Positions 16,828 to 24,845 of a DNA stretch of 64,000 bases are shown in pieces (position 1 is the stretch's first letter; each line of letters starts with the position of its first letter). A program made the position numbers and the translations under genes. Below the pieces are notes generated by a model that saw nothing but the letters and a program-made list of their open reading frames with translations, was not told the DNA's origin and did not search any database. Source of the DNA: Microbacterium sp. W4I4 (lineage in GTDB: Bacteria > Actinomycetota > Actinomycetes > Actinomycetales > Microbacteriaceae); NCBI RefSeq assembly GCF_030816235.1, contig NZ_JAUSXT010000001.1, positions 1,426,001 to 1,490,000 of the forward strand, in the 5' to 3' direction.

Positions 16828-18158
16828 TGCCTCTCACCCTCGCCCCCGCCGCACCAACGGCGGGCATTCCCGCCCCCGCCCCGCGCGGTGGCGCGACGGC
16901 GTCCGCCAGCTTCGCCGACGCGGTCCGCGAGCAGCAGACGCTCAACGCCGACGCCGCCGCGCACGGAAAGCCGGGCGCGGAGCAGGACGCCATCGCGGCG
17001 CAGGCCGGGACCATCGCGGCGGAGGAAACGCCCCCCGAAGTCGGGACCACGACCGGCTCGGTCCCGGATGCCGCGCCTCTCCCGCCCGCGGGCCGGGCCG
17101 CGGGGCCGGCTACCACCGACACGGCGATCACAGAGGGCCCGACTGCCGAGGATCCGACCGGAGCCGCGGAAAAGCCCTTCGAAACGGCGCCGACGGATGC
17201 CGCGGATGCCGCGAGCCCGACGGATCCGACGGCAGACCCGGCAGACCCGGCGCCCTCCCCCGGCGGCACGGCCCCGACCGTCACGCCCGTGCCGCCTGCA
17301 CCGGCCACGGCCACGGCCACCGCGGCACCTTCCGTCGCCGTCGCCCCGTCCCCGTCCGCGTCCGCCGAATCGTCGGCCTCGTCCTACACGCCGGACCGAG
17401 CAGTCACGGCATCCTCCGCTCCCGACGCACCGGCGTCACCCGCACCCGCACCCGCATCCGCATCCGCATCCGCATCCGCATCCGCATCCGCATCGTCGCT
17501 CACGACGTCTACGGCACGTCACGCCGTGGACGTCGCCGCGCAGGCCGCACCGACCACGGTGCCCGTCGAGATGGCCGTTCCCGTACAGGCCACCGTCGTC
17601 GCCACGAACACCGTGACCGCTCCCGCCGGAACCCCTGCTCCCGCTCCGAGCCCCGCTCCGAGCGCGGGTCTGCTGCCCCAGGTGACGACACCGATCATCG
17701 CGCTGGCGCGCTCGGCGGAGGGCCAGCACAGCATCACGCTGACCGTGTCGCCCGAGAACCTCGGACCGGTGACCGTCCGCGCGCACATCGCGGGCGGCAG
17801 CATCCGACTCGAACTGCACGCCCCCTCCGACCTGGGCCGCGATGCGCTGCGCACGATCCTCACCGACCTGCGTCGCGACCTCGCCGTGGCAGCACCCGGG
17901 GCATCGGTGCACGTCGCCGCCGGCGATGCGTCATCGGCCTCCTCATCGCAATCCCAGGCCCGCTCCGACGGCCAGACCGGCCCCAGCAGCCAGACCGGCA
18001 CCGGCGCGCAGTCGCAGCGCGACGCGCACGGCCGACCCGCGCCGGAGAAGCGCGGCCCTCAGATCCCCGATGCAGCGCAGACCGCACCCCCCGGCGTCCC
18101 CCGCATCGGCTCATCCCTGACCTCGTCGTCGCCCTCGAGCATCGACGTGTACGCCTGA
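16824..18158 (+). CDS. fliK: Flagellar hook-length control protein FliK
   Basis: A 444-residue protein. Residues 1-285 are low-complexity Ala/Pro/Thr/Ser. The conserved FliK C-terminal domain lies near residues 290-370 (HSITLTVSPENLGPVTVRAHIAGGSIRLELHAPSDLGRDALRTILTDLRRDL). It acts as a molecular ruler that switches export from hook to filament substrates, so the length of the flexible N-terminal region matters. That region contains a hexanucleotide tandem repeat (17441-17494). No transglycosylase gene lies nearby, unlike in some actinobacterial clusters. Confidence 0.88.
   Translation: MMPLTLAPAAPTAGIPAPAPRGGATASASFADAVREQQTLNADAAAHGKPGAEQDAIAAQAGTIAAEETPPEVGTTTGSVPDAAPLPPAGRAAGPATTDTAITEGPTAEDPTGAAEKPFETAPTDAADAASPTDPTADPADPAPSPGGTAPTVTPVPPAPATATATAAPSVAVAPSPSASAESSASSYTPDRAVTASSAPDAPASPAPAPASASASASASASASSLTTSTARHAVDVAAQAAPTTVPVEMAVPVQATVVATNTVTAPAGTPAPAPSPAPSAGLLPQVTTPIIALARSAEGQHSITLTVSPENLGPVTVRAHIAGGSIRLELHAPSDLGRDALRTILTDLRRDLAVAAPGASVHVAAGDASSASSSQSQARSDGQTGPSSQTGTGAQSQRDAHGRPAPEKRGPQIPDAAQTAPPGVPRIGSSLTSSSPSSIDVYA
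17441..17494 (+). repeat. Hexanucleotide tandem repeat in fliK
   Basis: Two CGCACC units are followed by seven CGCATC units, encoding alternating Ala-Pro and Ala-Ser. Gain or loss of units keeps the frame and changes linker length by two residues per unit. Confidence 0.9.
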
Positions 18159-18172
18159 CCGAAAGGAGAACG

Positions 18173-18592
18173 ATGACCTCCGTCGAACCCATCGCCGCGA
18201 CCGGGATGCAGTCCCGCAGCACCGTGCCGCCGAGCACGCAGAAGAAGACCCTCGACTCGGAGGTGTTCCTGAAGCTCCTGGTCACCCAGCTGTCGAACCA
18301 GGACCCGAGCTCCCCCATGAACACCAACGAGATGATCGCGCAGACCACGCAGCTCGCCTCGATGGAGCAGCTCACGCAGCTCACGACGATGACGTCGGAG
18401 AGCTTCGCGCTGAGCATGCGTCACACTGCCGCCGTCCTGATGGGCCGTGAAGCGCAGTACACCGACGCCGACGGCGTCTCGCAGACGGGCACCGTCACCG
18501 CGGTCTCGTTCGCGGGTCCCGTGCCGCTGGTCACCATCGGCGGGAAGCCCGTCCCTCTCGATGCCCTCTCCGGGCTCACCCTCTCCTCCTGA
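18173..18592 (+). CDS. flgD: Flagellar hook-capping protein FlgD
   Basis: A 139-residue hook scaffold protein. The diagnostic FlgD block is present: LDSEVFLKLLVTQLSNQDPSSPMNTNEMIAQTTQLASMEQL. A short C-terminal domain follows (LMGREAQYTDADGVSQTGTVTAVSF). It is shorter than the ~220-residue enteric form because it lacks the FlgD Tudor/Fn3 insert, as is usual in Gram-positives. The ATG at 18173 follows AAAGGAGAA. FlgE, whose polymerisation it promotes, is encoded next. Confidence 0.94.
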   Translation: MTSVEPIAATGMQSRSTVPPSTQKKTLDSEVFLKLLVTQLSNQDPSSPMNTNEMIAQTTQLASMEQLTQLTTMTSESFALSMRHTAAVLMGREAQYTDADGVSQTGTVTAVSFAGPVPLVTIGGKPVPLDALSGLTLSS

Positions 18593-18619
18593 TCCTCCCC
18601 CTCGCTCGAAAGGCATCTC

Positions 18620-19780
18620 ATGCTCCGCTCTCTCTTCTCCGGCATCTCCGGACTGCGCACGCACCAGACCATGCTCGACGTGACCGGCAACAACATCGCC
18701 AACGTCAACACCGTCGGCTTCAAGTCGTCGGCCGTGCAGTTCCAGGACTCGCTGTCTCAGCTCGTCAAGAACTCCACCATGCCGCGGCCGGACGCAGGCG
18801 GCTCCAACCCCGCGCAGGTGGGTCTGGGGGTGCAGCTCGCCGGCATCCGCACCAACTTCAGCTCGGGCGCCCCGCAGCCGACCGGTGTGCCCACCGACCT
18901 GATGATCGCCGGCGACGGCTTCTTCATGGTGCGGAACGGCGGCGAGACGCTGTACACCCGCAACGGCGGATTCTCCTTCGACGCGGGCGGGCGCCTGACC
19001 ACCGTCGACGGCTCGCTCGTGCAGGGCTGGACCGCCCAGAACGGCGAGATCGTCGGAGGCCAGGCCATCGGCGACATCACCCTGCCCGTGGGCGCGGTCG
19101 TTCCGGCCGTCGCCACCACGAGTGCGGATGCCACGGGCAACCTGCCCGCCGAGACCGCCGTCGGCGAGCAGCTGATCCGCGACATCGAGGTGTACGCGGC
19201 CGACGGTTCCACCTCCACTCTGCGCCTGACCTTCACCCGCACCGCCGGGGGATGGAACGTGGCCGACCAGGCCGGCACCAGCACCGCGCTGACCTTCACC
19301 GACGGCAGGCAGACCGGCACTTCGTCGATCGTTTCGGGCGGCATCGCCGTCGACCTGTCGTCGCTGACCGGCTTCAGCGACGTCAGCACGCTCGTGCTCG
19401 CCGGTCAGGACGGACGGCCCGCCGGCACTCTCTCGTCGTACGCGCTCACCGAGGACGGCAGCCTGATGGGCACGTTCAGCAACGGCGAGTCGAAGGTTCT
19501 CGCGCGTCTCTCGCTGGCGGCGTTCACGAACCCGGGCGGACTGGAGAAGTCCGGCTCCTCGCAGTTCCGTCCGACGGCGAACTCCGGTGCGGCCACGGTC
19601 GGACAGGCGGGCCAGGACGGGCTCGGCGGCATCATCAGCGGTGCGCTGGAGATGTCGAACGTCGACCTGTCGCAGGAGTTCACCAATCTGATCGTCGCGC
19701 AGCGAGGCTTCCAGGCGAACGCGCGCATCATCACCACGAGCGACGAGGTGCTTCAGGAGCTGACGAACCTGAAGCGCTGA
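18620..19780 (+). CDS. flgE: Flagellar hook protein FlgE
   Basis: A 386-residue hook protein. The rod/hook signature reads LFSGISGLRTHQTMLDVTGNNIANVNTVGFKSSAVQFQDSLSQ. FlgE core blocks follow (GDGFFMVRNGGETLYTRNGGFSFDAGGRLTTVDGSLVQGW). The C-terminal helix reads GALEMSNVDLSQEFTNLIVAQRGFQANARIITTSDEVLQEL. It is the only FlgE/F/G-type protein in the window; no FlgF or FlgG gene is present, so the distal rod must be encoded elsewhere or be dispensed with. Confidence 0.94.
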   Translation: MLRSLFSGISGLRTHQTMLDVTGNNIANVNTVGFKSSAVQFQDSLSQLVKNSTMPRPDAGGSNPAQVGLGVQLAGIRTNFSSGAPQPTGVPTDLMIAGDGFFMVRNGGETLYTRNGGFSFDAGGRLTTVDGSLVQGWTAQNGEIVGGQAIGDITLPVGAVVPAVATTSADATGNLPAETAVGEQLIRDIEVYAADGSTSTLRLTFTRTAGGWNVADQAGTSTALTFTDGRQTGTSSIVSGGIAVDLSSLTGFSDVSTLVLAGQDGRPAGTLSSYALTEDGSLMGTFSNGESKVLARLSLAAFTNPGGLEKSGSSQFRPTANSGAATVGQAGQDGLGGIISGALEMSNVDLSQEFTNLIVAQRGFQANARIITTSDEVLQELTNLKR

Positions 19781-19791
19781 CCCTGACCGAG

Positions 19792-19858
19792 CCCGTCTAT
19801 ATGGCGCGAACCGCCCCGTTTCACTCCGATCCGGGGCAGTTTGCGCCATATAGACGGG
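19792..19858. repeat. 67-bp imperfect palindrome between flgE and flbD
   Basis: The left arm starts CCCGTCTATATGGCGC (19792) and the right arm ends GCGCCATATAGACGGG (19858). The 27-nt arms match at 25 positions around a 13-nt loop. It may terminate the flgB-flgE operon. It does not show the 19-nt unit spacing of the other elements, so it is treated as a separate repeat type. Confidence 0.75.
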
Positions 19859-19865
19859 TGGTGAA

Positions 19866-19893
19866 CTTACTTGGCAGTCGGCACTGCCGACAG
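19866..19893 (+). promoter_or_regulatory. FliA-type promoter of flbD-motA-motB
   Basis: CTTAC (19866-19870), 15 bases, GCCGACAG (19886-19893). The spacing is identical to the other promoters; one base of the -10 differs from GCCGATAG. Confidence 0.65.
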
Positions 19894-19900
19894 TCAGAGA

Positions 19901-19959
19901 CGACGGACCAGGATGGGCCGTCGCCGTCTCCCTCATCGGAGGCCGATCTTCCAGGATGG
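19901..19959 (+). promoter_or_regulatory. Candidate CsrA-binding sites in flbD leader
   Basis: CGACGG (19901-19906) and CCGTCG (19918-19923) form a stem whose loop ACCAGGATGGG contains CAGGATG, close to the CsrA consensus ACARGGAUG. The same nonamer CCAGGATGG recurs at 19951-19959, where its ATG is the flbD start codon. This is the best CsrA-consensus match of the three leaders. Confidence 0.6.
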
Positions 19960-20189
19960 AGCTCATGATCGTCGTCACGCGCCTGAACCTCACACGGTTC
20001 GCGGTGAACCCCGACCTGATCGAACGGGTGCAGGCCTCGCCTGACACCACGATCATCATGGTCGACGGCGCGCGTTTCGTCGTCCAGGAGAGCATGGAAG
20101 AGCTGATCGCGCAGATCACCGACTTCCGCGCGCGCGTGCTGCACTCGGCCCTGCGGATGTCGTCCTCGGCGGCGGACGGGGGCATCTGA
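19956..20189 (+). CDS. flbD: FlbD-family flagellar protein
   Basis: A 77-residue protein of the FlbD (DUF/PF06289) family found beside motA in Gram-positives. The core MIVVTRLNLTRFAVNPDLIERVQASPDTTIIMVDGARFVVQESMEELIAQI is typical. Its exact role is unknown. The start may be ATG 19956 or ATG 19965; the former lies inside the CCAGGATGG repeat. Its stop overlaps the motA start by one base. Confidence 0.88.
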   Translation: MELMIVVTRLNLTRFAVNPDLIERVQASPDTTIIMVDGARFVVQESMEELIAQITDFRARVLHSALRMSSSAADGGI

Positions 20190-21010
20190 TGGACATCGCA
20201 CTCATCCTCGGACTCGTCCTCGCGTTCGGCGCCCTCCTCGCGATGATCGACATGGAGGGCGCGTCGATCACGGCCCTGCTGCTGCCTGCACCGATGGTGC
20301 TCGTCTTCGGCGCCACGATCGCCGTCGGCATCGCCAGCGGCACCCTGCGCGACTTCCTGACCGCCGCCGCCGCCCTTCCCCGGGCATTCCGGGGCCAGCG
20401 CGGGTCCACGCAGAGCGTGATCGACACGATCGTCTCCTACGCCGACAAGGCCCGCACCGAGGGCCTGCTGTCCCTGGAGCAGGGCGTCGCCGACGAGAAG
20501 GATCCGGTCATGCGGCAGGCGCTGCAGAGCATCGCCGATGGTGTGGATGCCGAGGACCTGCGCATCCTCTTGGAGGACGCCATCGCCTCCGCCGCCGCCG
20601 GTGGTCGGGCCGCATCGCGTTTCTACATGACCCTCGGCGGGTTCGCGCCCACCATCGGCATCATCGGCACCGTCGTCTCGCTGACCCACGTGCTCGAGCA
20701 GCTGGACAAGCCCGAGACCCTGGGTCCGATGATCGCGACCGCCTTCGTCGCCACACTGTGGGGCCTGCTGTCCGCGAACTTCATCTGGCTGCCGATCGGC
20801 GGGCGCCTGCAGCGCCTGGGCGAGCTGGAGCTGGAGCGCATGACCGTCGTCATGGAGGGGATGCTGGCCGTGCAGTCCGGCGCGACCCCCGCCTTCGTGC
20901 AGGAGCGGCTGAACGCCCTCGTCTCCGACGCCGGATCCACGAAGAGCAGGAGCCGCAGGGCGGGGAAGGGCGCCGAGCAGGTCTCCGACGCGTCGGAGAC
21001 CGCGTCATGA
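20189..21010 (+). CDS. motA: Flagellar motor stator protein MotA
   Basis: A 273-residue proton-channel stator subunit with four membrane segments (residues ~1-20, 30-50, 150-170, 185-205). The MotA signature lies between TM3 and TM4: YMTLGGFAPTIGIIGTVVSLTHVLEQLDKPETLGPMIATAFVATLWGLLSANFIWLPI. The cytoplasmic loop holds the residues that act on FliG (VADEKDPVMRQALQ). The gene starts at the flbD stop and overlaps motB by 4 bp. Confidence 0.95.
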   Translation: MDIALILGLVLAFGALLAMIDMEGASITALLLPAPMVLVFGATIAVGIASGTLRDFLTAAAALPRAFRGQRGSTQSVIDTIVSYADKARTEGLLSLEQGVADEKDPVMRQALQSIADGVDAEDLRILLEDAIASAAAGGRAASRFYMTLGGFAPTIGIIGTVVSLTHVLEQLDKPETLGPMIATAFVATLWGLLSANFIWLPIGGRLQRLGELELERMTVVMEGMLAVQSGATPAFVQERLNALVSDAGSTKSRSRRAGKGAEQVSDASETAS

Positions 21011-21816
21011 GCGTCCGCCGACGACGACGCCTCGCGCCCGAGGGGCACAGCGGCCCTGACGAGCGGTGGATGGCGTCGTACCTCGACATGATCACCGTGC
21101 TGATGTGCATGTTCATCGTGCTGTTCTCGATGTCGAGCATCGACATGAAGAAGTTCGAAGCGCTCAGCGCCTCGCTGGCCACCGGCTTCGGCCAGACGCA
21201 GACGGACAAGGCCGATGTCTCTCAGGGCGTCGTCGTTCCGGCGGAACTGGTCGACGAGAAGGGTGAGGGCTTCGCCGCCATCGAGCTCAGCGCGGCCCAG
21301 AGGGAGCTCGACGACCTCTCCGCCCTGCGCGACCGCATCCGGGCCGCCCTTCGCCAGCAGGGGCTCGCCGACACCGCCACGTTCACGATCGACGACCGCG
21401 GGTTGACCATCAGTCTGGTCAGCGCCGAGACGTTCTTCGCGACGAACAGCACGACGCTGTCGCGCCTCGCCGTCAACATCCTCGACGCACTGGGGGCCGT
21501 GCTCGCCGGCATCCCGAACGAGATCTCCGTCGAGGGGCACGCCGACACCCGCCAGTCCGCCGCCCCCTTCGCCACCAACTGGGAGCTGTCCGCCGGCCGC
21601 GCCACCCAGGTGCTGCGCCATCTCGTGGAGGCGTGCGGGATCGACCCCGGGGCGATCAAATCGGTCGGCTACGGCGACGCCAGACCGGTCGCCGACGGCA
21701 CCAGCACCGAGGCTCTGGCGCAGAACAGACGCGTCGATGTGGTCGTTCTCTCGGATGCCGATGAGGAGGTGCGCCAGCTGCTGCCTGCCCTGCAGGCGAA
21801 AACGCCTTCCCGCTGA
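21007..21816 (+). CDS. motB: Flagellar motor stator protein MotB
   Basis: A 269-residue stator subunit. It has one N-terminal membrane segment with the proton-binding aspartate (WMASYLDMITVLMCMFIVLFSMS). The C-terminal OmpA-like peptidoglycan-binding domain includes ISVEGHADTRQSAAPFATNWELSAGRATQVLRHLVE and AQNRRVDVVVL. MotB anchors the stator to the wall. The ATG at 21007 overlaps the motA stop as ATGA. No fliL follows, and a FliA-type promoter separates it from fliM. Confidence 0.95.
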   Translation: MSVRRRRRLAPEGHSGPDERWMASYLDMITVLMCMFIVLFSMSSIDMKKFEALSASLATGFGQTQTDKADVSQGVVVPAELVDEKGEGFAAIELSAAQRELDDLSALRDRIRAALRQQGLADTATFTIDDRGLTISLVSAETFFATNSTTLSRLAVNILDALGAVLAGIPNEISVEGHADTRQSAAPFATNWELSAGRATQVLRHLVEACGIDPGAIKSVGYGDARPVADGTSTEALAQNRRVDVVVLSDADEEVRQLLPALQAKTPSR

Positions 21817-21828
21817 TTCAGCGAACTG

Positions 21829-21856
21829 CTTACACCCGCGGACTGTCGCCCGATAG
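21829..21856 (+). promoter_or_regulatory. FliA-type promoter of fliM-flhA
   Basis: CTTAC (21829-21833), 15 bases, CCCGATAG (21849-21856). Transcription would start within a few bases of the fliM start codons (GTG 21865/21868, ATG 21871), so the fliM mRNA may be leaderless. Confidence 0.75.
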
Positions 21857-21864
21857 TCCGGGGC

Positions 21865-22779
21865 GTGGTGATGGATGAGGGCGCGCGCTCAGCCGTGCGT
21901 ACGGAGACCGAAGTCGAACTCTACGACTTCGGTCGTTCGACGACCCTTTCCCGCGAGCACGCACGCATCCTGGAGATGTCCTTCGAGGCGTTCGCCCGCC
22001 AGTGGGGCTCGCTGCTGTCCGCGCGCACGCACGGCCGTTCCCAGGTCGGCGTGGCGTCGGTGTCGATGCAGACCTACGACGAGTACGCCCGATCCCTGCC
22101 GCCCGCGACGACGCTCGTGGTGTGCGCGCTGCCGGGTTCCGACGCGCGTGCGGTGATCCAGTTCCCCGCGTCGCTGGCGACCGCGTGGGTCGTCCAGATG
22201 GTGGGCGGTCGGCTGGGCGGCGAGCCGCAGGAGCGGCCGTTGACGCACATCGAGCAGGCGCTCGTCCGCGGCATGATCACGGATGCCATCGACCATCTGA
22301 TCCGCTCCTTCGACGGCGTGCTGCCGGAGGGGATCTCCATCACCGGAATCCAGCACAGCTCGCAGTTCAGTCAGGTGGCCGCGGCGAACGATCCGGTGAT
22401 CGTCGCCGTGCTGCCGATCGGATTCGCCGGCGGCTCCGCGAACGCGAGCGTGATGCTGCCGGCATCCGTGGTGGTGCGCTCCCTCGCCGGCGGTCCGGCG
22501 AACACGCCCGAGGTCACCCCTCCCGGCACGATCGACCGTCAGGTCGAGCGCGCGCCCGTCGACCTCGCGCTGCGCCTCGCGCCCCGCTCGATCCGCCCGC
22601 ATGAGGTGCTGGATCTCTCCGTCGGCGACCTCATCACCTTCCCGCACACCGCCGACCGTCCGCTCGAGCTCATGGTCGGCGATCAGTCGATCGCGACGGC
22701 CGCCGTCGGCACGAGCGGTGCTCGCCTCGCCTGCGTCGTCACCGCGACGACACCCGAACCCGCACAGGAGCACCCGTGA
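21865..22779 (+). CDS. fliM: Flagellar motor switch protein FliM
   Basis: A 304-residue C-ring protein. The middle domain includes LSREHARILEMSFEAFARQWGSLLS and LTHIEQALVRGMITDAIDHLI. The C-terminal SpoA-like part reads LDLSVGDLITFPHTADRPLELMVGDQSIATAAVG. The start could be GTG 21865, GTG 21868 or ATG 21871, all just after the FliA-type -10. The usual N-terminal LSQxEIDALL motif that binds phospho-CheY is not visible; the protein begins MDEGARSAVRTETEVELYDFG. No chemotaxis gene is present in the window. Confidence 0.93.
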   Translation: MVMDEGARSAVRTETEVELYDFGRSTTLSREHARILEMSFEAFARQWGSLLSARTHGRSQVGVASVSMQTYDEYARSLPPATTLVVCALPGSDARAVIQFPASLATAWVVQMVGGRLGGEPQERPLTHIEQALVRGMITDAIDHLIRSFDGVLPEGISITGIQHSSQFSQVAAANDPVIVAVLPIGFAGGSANASVMLPASVVVRSLAGGPANTPEVTPPGTIDRQVERAPVDLALRLAPRSIRPHEVLDLSVGDLITFPHTADRPLELMVGDQSIATAAVGTSGARLACVVTATTPEPAQEHP

Positions 22780-23435
22780 CCAGCACCATCGCGTACGAAT
22801 CCGCCGTCGCCGCCGCTCTCGCGGCTCGTCTGCCCACCGCCGCCCCCACGGTCGCGGTCGCATCGCAGGCATCGGGCGACACCGGCGACGCCGTGATCGT
22901 CGGCTACGTCGGCGAGGCCAGCGCGCAGCTCGCCGTCCAGATCCTCGAGGTCGACGCGCTCATCGACGGGCTGACGGATGCTGCGCTCGTCGAGCGCCTG
23001 CACGGCCCGCTCGAGGCAGCCGTCAGCGCGCTCGGCGCCGGCCGCCTCGACGACGCCACCGTCGGGGACGCCTCAGCGGTGTTCTCGCACCCCGCGGCCC
23101 AGGTGTTCGACCTGCAGGACCAGGACGGTCACGTGATCGGGCGCCTCGCCGTACGCGTGACCCGCAGCCCTGTCACCGCGCCGACGGCCTCCCGCAGGCT
23201 GCAGCGCATCGCGGGCGTGGAGATGGATCTCACGGTCGAGATCGGCCGCACCCGGATGGCGGTGCGCGATGTGCTCGGTCTGGAGCCGGGCCGCATCGTC
23301 GAGCTCGACCGCTCCGCGGGCGCCCCCGCCGACGTGCTGCTGAACGGTCGTGTGATCGCGCACGGCGAGATCGTCGTCGTCGACCAGGACTATGCCGTGC
23401 GGATCACCCGGATCCTCGAGAACGCCGAGGCCTGA
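22776..23435 (+). CDS. fliN: Flagellar motor switch protein FliN
   Basis: A 219-residue protein. The SpoA domain lies near residues 135-215 (LQRIAGVEMDLTVEIGRTRMAVRDVLGLEPGRIVELDRSAGAPADVLLNGRVIAHGEIVVVDQDYAVRI), as in FliN of the C ring. About 130 extra N-terminal residues resemble a degraded CheC/FliY-like region in length only; no CheC active-site motif is seen. The start is GTG 22776, overlapping the fliM stop by 4 bp. Confidence 0.92.
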   Translation: MTSTIAYESAVAAALAARLPTAAPTVAVASQASGDTGDAVIVGYVGEASAQLAVQILEVDALIDGLTDAALVERLHGPLEAAVSALGAGRLDDATVGDASAVFSHPAAQVFDLQDQDGHVIGRLAVRVTRSPVTAPTASRRLQRIAGVEMDLTVEIGRTRMAVRDVLGLEPGRIVELDRSAGAPADVLLNGRVIAHGEIVVVDQDYAVRITRILENAEA

Positions 23436-23871
23436 CCTGGACGATCTGCTTCTCCTCCTGCGCGTCGCCCTGTCACTGGCGGCGGTGCTCGGGCTGCTCT
23501 GGTACGTGCAGCGCCGGGTGGGGAAGCGGATGCAGCGGCGTCGCGACGACGCCGAGATCTCGGTGATCGGCAGGCGCGCCCTGGGCTCGAAGGCGCAGAT
23601 GGTGATCGTCGAGACCGACGACCGCCGATACGTGCTCGGGGTGACCGAGCACGGCGTGAATCTCATCGACAGCCTGCCCGCCGGCCACGTCGCCCGTCCA
23701 CTGCACAGCGACTTCGCGAGCCTGCTCTCCGACGAGCAGGCGGAGGCGAGCGCAGAGTCGCAGACATTGCGCCGCCACCGCCGGCCGACTAGGCCGGACC
23801 AGCTGAGCGGTTCGATCCTCTCCCCGCAGACCTGGCGGCAGACCGCCGACTTCCTGCGGCGCACGCGATGA
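23392..23871 (+). CDS. fliO: Flagellar biosynthetic protein FliO
   Basis: A short bitopic membrane protein that helps assemble the FliP export pore. One membrane segment (LLLLLRVALSLAAVLGLLWYV) is followed by the FliO core ISVIGRRALGSKAQMVIVETDDRRYVLGVTEHGVNLID. The only in-frame ATG (23392) overlaps fliN by 44 bp, giving 159 residues; a CTG at 23437, just after the fliN stop, would give 144 and fits the coupled style of the operon. The assignment rests on topology, core motif and position before fliP. Confidence 0.85.
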   Translation: MPCGSPGSSRTPRPDLDDLLLLLRVALSLAAVLGLLWYVQRRVGKRMQRRRDDAEISVIGRRALGSKAQMVIVETDDRRYVLGVTEHGVNLIDSLPAGHVARPLHSDFASLLSDEQAEASAESQTLRRHRRPTRPDQLSGSILSPQTWRQTADFLRRTR

Positions 23872-24845
23872 GCGCCCGCTCCCTGACAGACCGTCTGCTG
23901 CGCAGGCGCGGCGTTCACGGGATGCTGCTGCTCGTCTGCGCGACGCTGCTGGCCGCGGGCGCGGTGCTGGGCACCGGCGTGGGCGCTCAGGCGCTGGGTG
24001 CTCCGGCTCCCGGTGCGGCGTCGCCGGTCGCGGCCGCCGCGGCCGCCACGACCCAGGCATCCGTCGCGACACAGGCATCCACGGCGACACAGGCATCCGC
24101 GGCATCCGCAGTTCCGACGGCCGTCGATCCGGACGATCCCGACGCGCCCACCCCGCCCGCCTCACCGGAGGGCGAGGGCATCACGATCGGCATCAACGGG
24201 CTGGACGGCACTCCGTCCACGTCGATCCTCACGCTGCTGGGCATCACGCTGCTGTCGGTCGCGCCCGCCCTGCTGCTGATGATGTCGTCGTTCACGAAGA
24301 TCTTCGTGGTGCTCGCGATGACCCGCAACGCGCTCTCGCTTCCGACCATCCCCCCGAACCAGGTGCTCGCCGGGCTGTCGCTGTTCCTGTCGCTGTTCAT
24401 CATGTGGCCGGTGCTCACCGACATCAATCAGAGCGCGGTGCAGCCCTACGTCGACGGGGCGATCACGTTCACGCAGGCGATCGATCTGGGTCAGCCGCCG
24501 CTGCGCGACTGGATGCTGCACTTCACGCGCGAGGAGGACCTCGCGCTGATGACACGGATGGCATCGCTGCCCAACCCCGAGGATGCGCAGAGCGTGCCGC
24601 TGTACACGCTGATCCCCGCGTTCATGATCTCGGAGCTGCGCGCGGCGTTCATCATCGGCTTCGTGATCTTCGTGCCGTTCCTGGTGATCGACCTCGTCGT
24701 CGCGGCGGCGCTGATGTCGATGGGCATGATGATGCTCCCGCCGGTGATGATCTCGCTGCCCTTCAAGATCCTGCTGTTCATCCTCGTCGACGGGTGGGGG
24801 CTCATCATCCGCACCCTGCTGGAGAGCTACGGGGGTGCGGGATGA
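23868..24845 (+). CDS. fliP: Flagellar biosynthetic protein FliP
   Basis: A 325-residue export-gate protein. A signal-like segment (residues ~15-40) is followed by an Ala/Thr-rich stretch with repeated ATQAS units encoded by near-identical 18-bp repeats. The conserved FliP body follows: LLMMSSFTKIFVVLAMTRNALSLPTIPPNQVLAGLSLFLSLFIMWP, then SELRAAFIIGFVIFVPFLVIDLVVAAALMSMGMMMLPP. FliP forms the core of the export pore. The ATG at 23868 overlaps fliO and the stop overlaps fliQ, by 4 bp each. Confidence 0.95.
   Translation: MSARSLTDRLLRRRGVHGMLLLVCATLLAAGAVLGTGVGAQALGAPAPGAASPVAAAAAATTQASVATQASTATQASAASAVPTAVDPDDPDAPTPPASPEGEGITIGINGLDGTPSTSILTLLGITLLSVAPALLLMMSSFTKIFVVLAMTRNALSLPTIPPNQVLAGLSLFLSLFIMWPVLTDINQSAVQPYVDGAITFTQAIDLGQPPLRDWMLHFTREEDLALMTRMASLPNPEDAQSVPLYTLIPAFMISELRAAFIIGFVIFVPFLVIDLVVAAALMSMGMMMLPPVMISLPFKILLFILVDGWGLIIRTLLESYGGAG

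Noticed and set aside
18059..20689. 876-residue open frame on the minus strand
   Set aside because: It is antisense to flgD, flgE, flbD and motA, all of which have clear family motifs.
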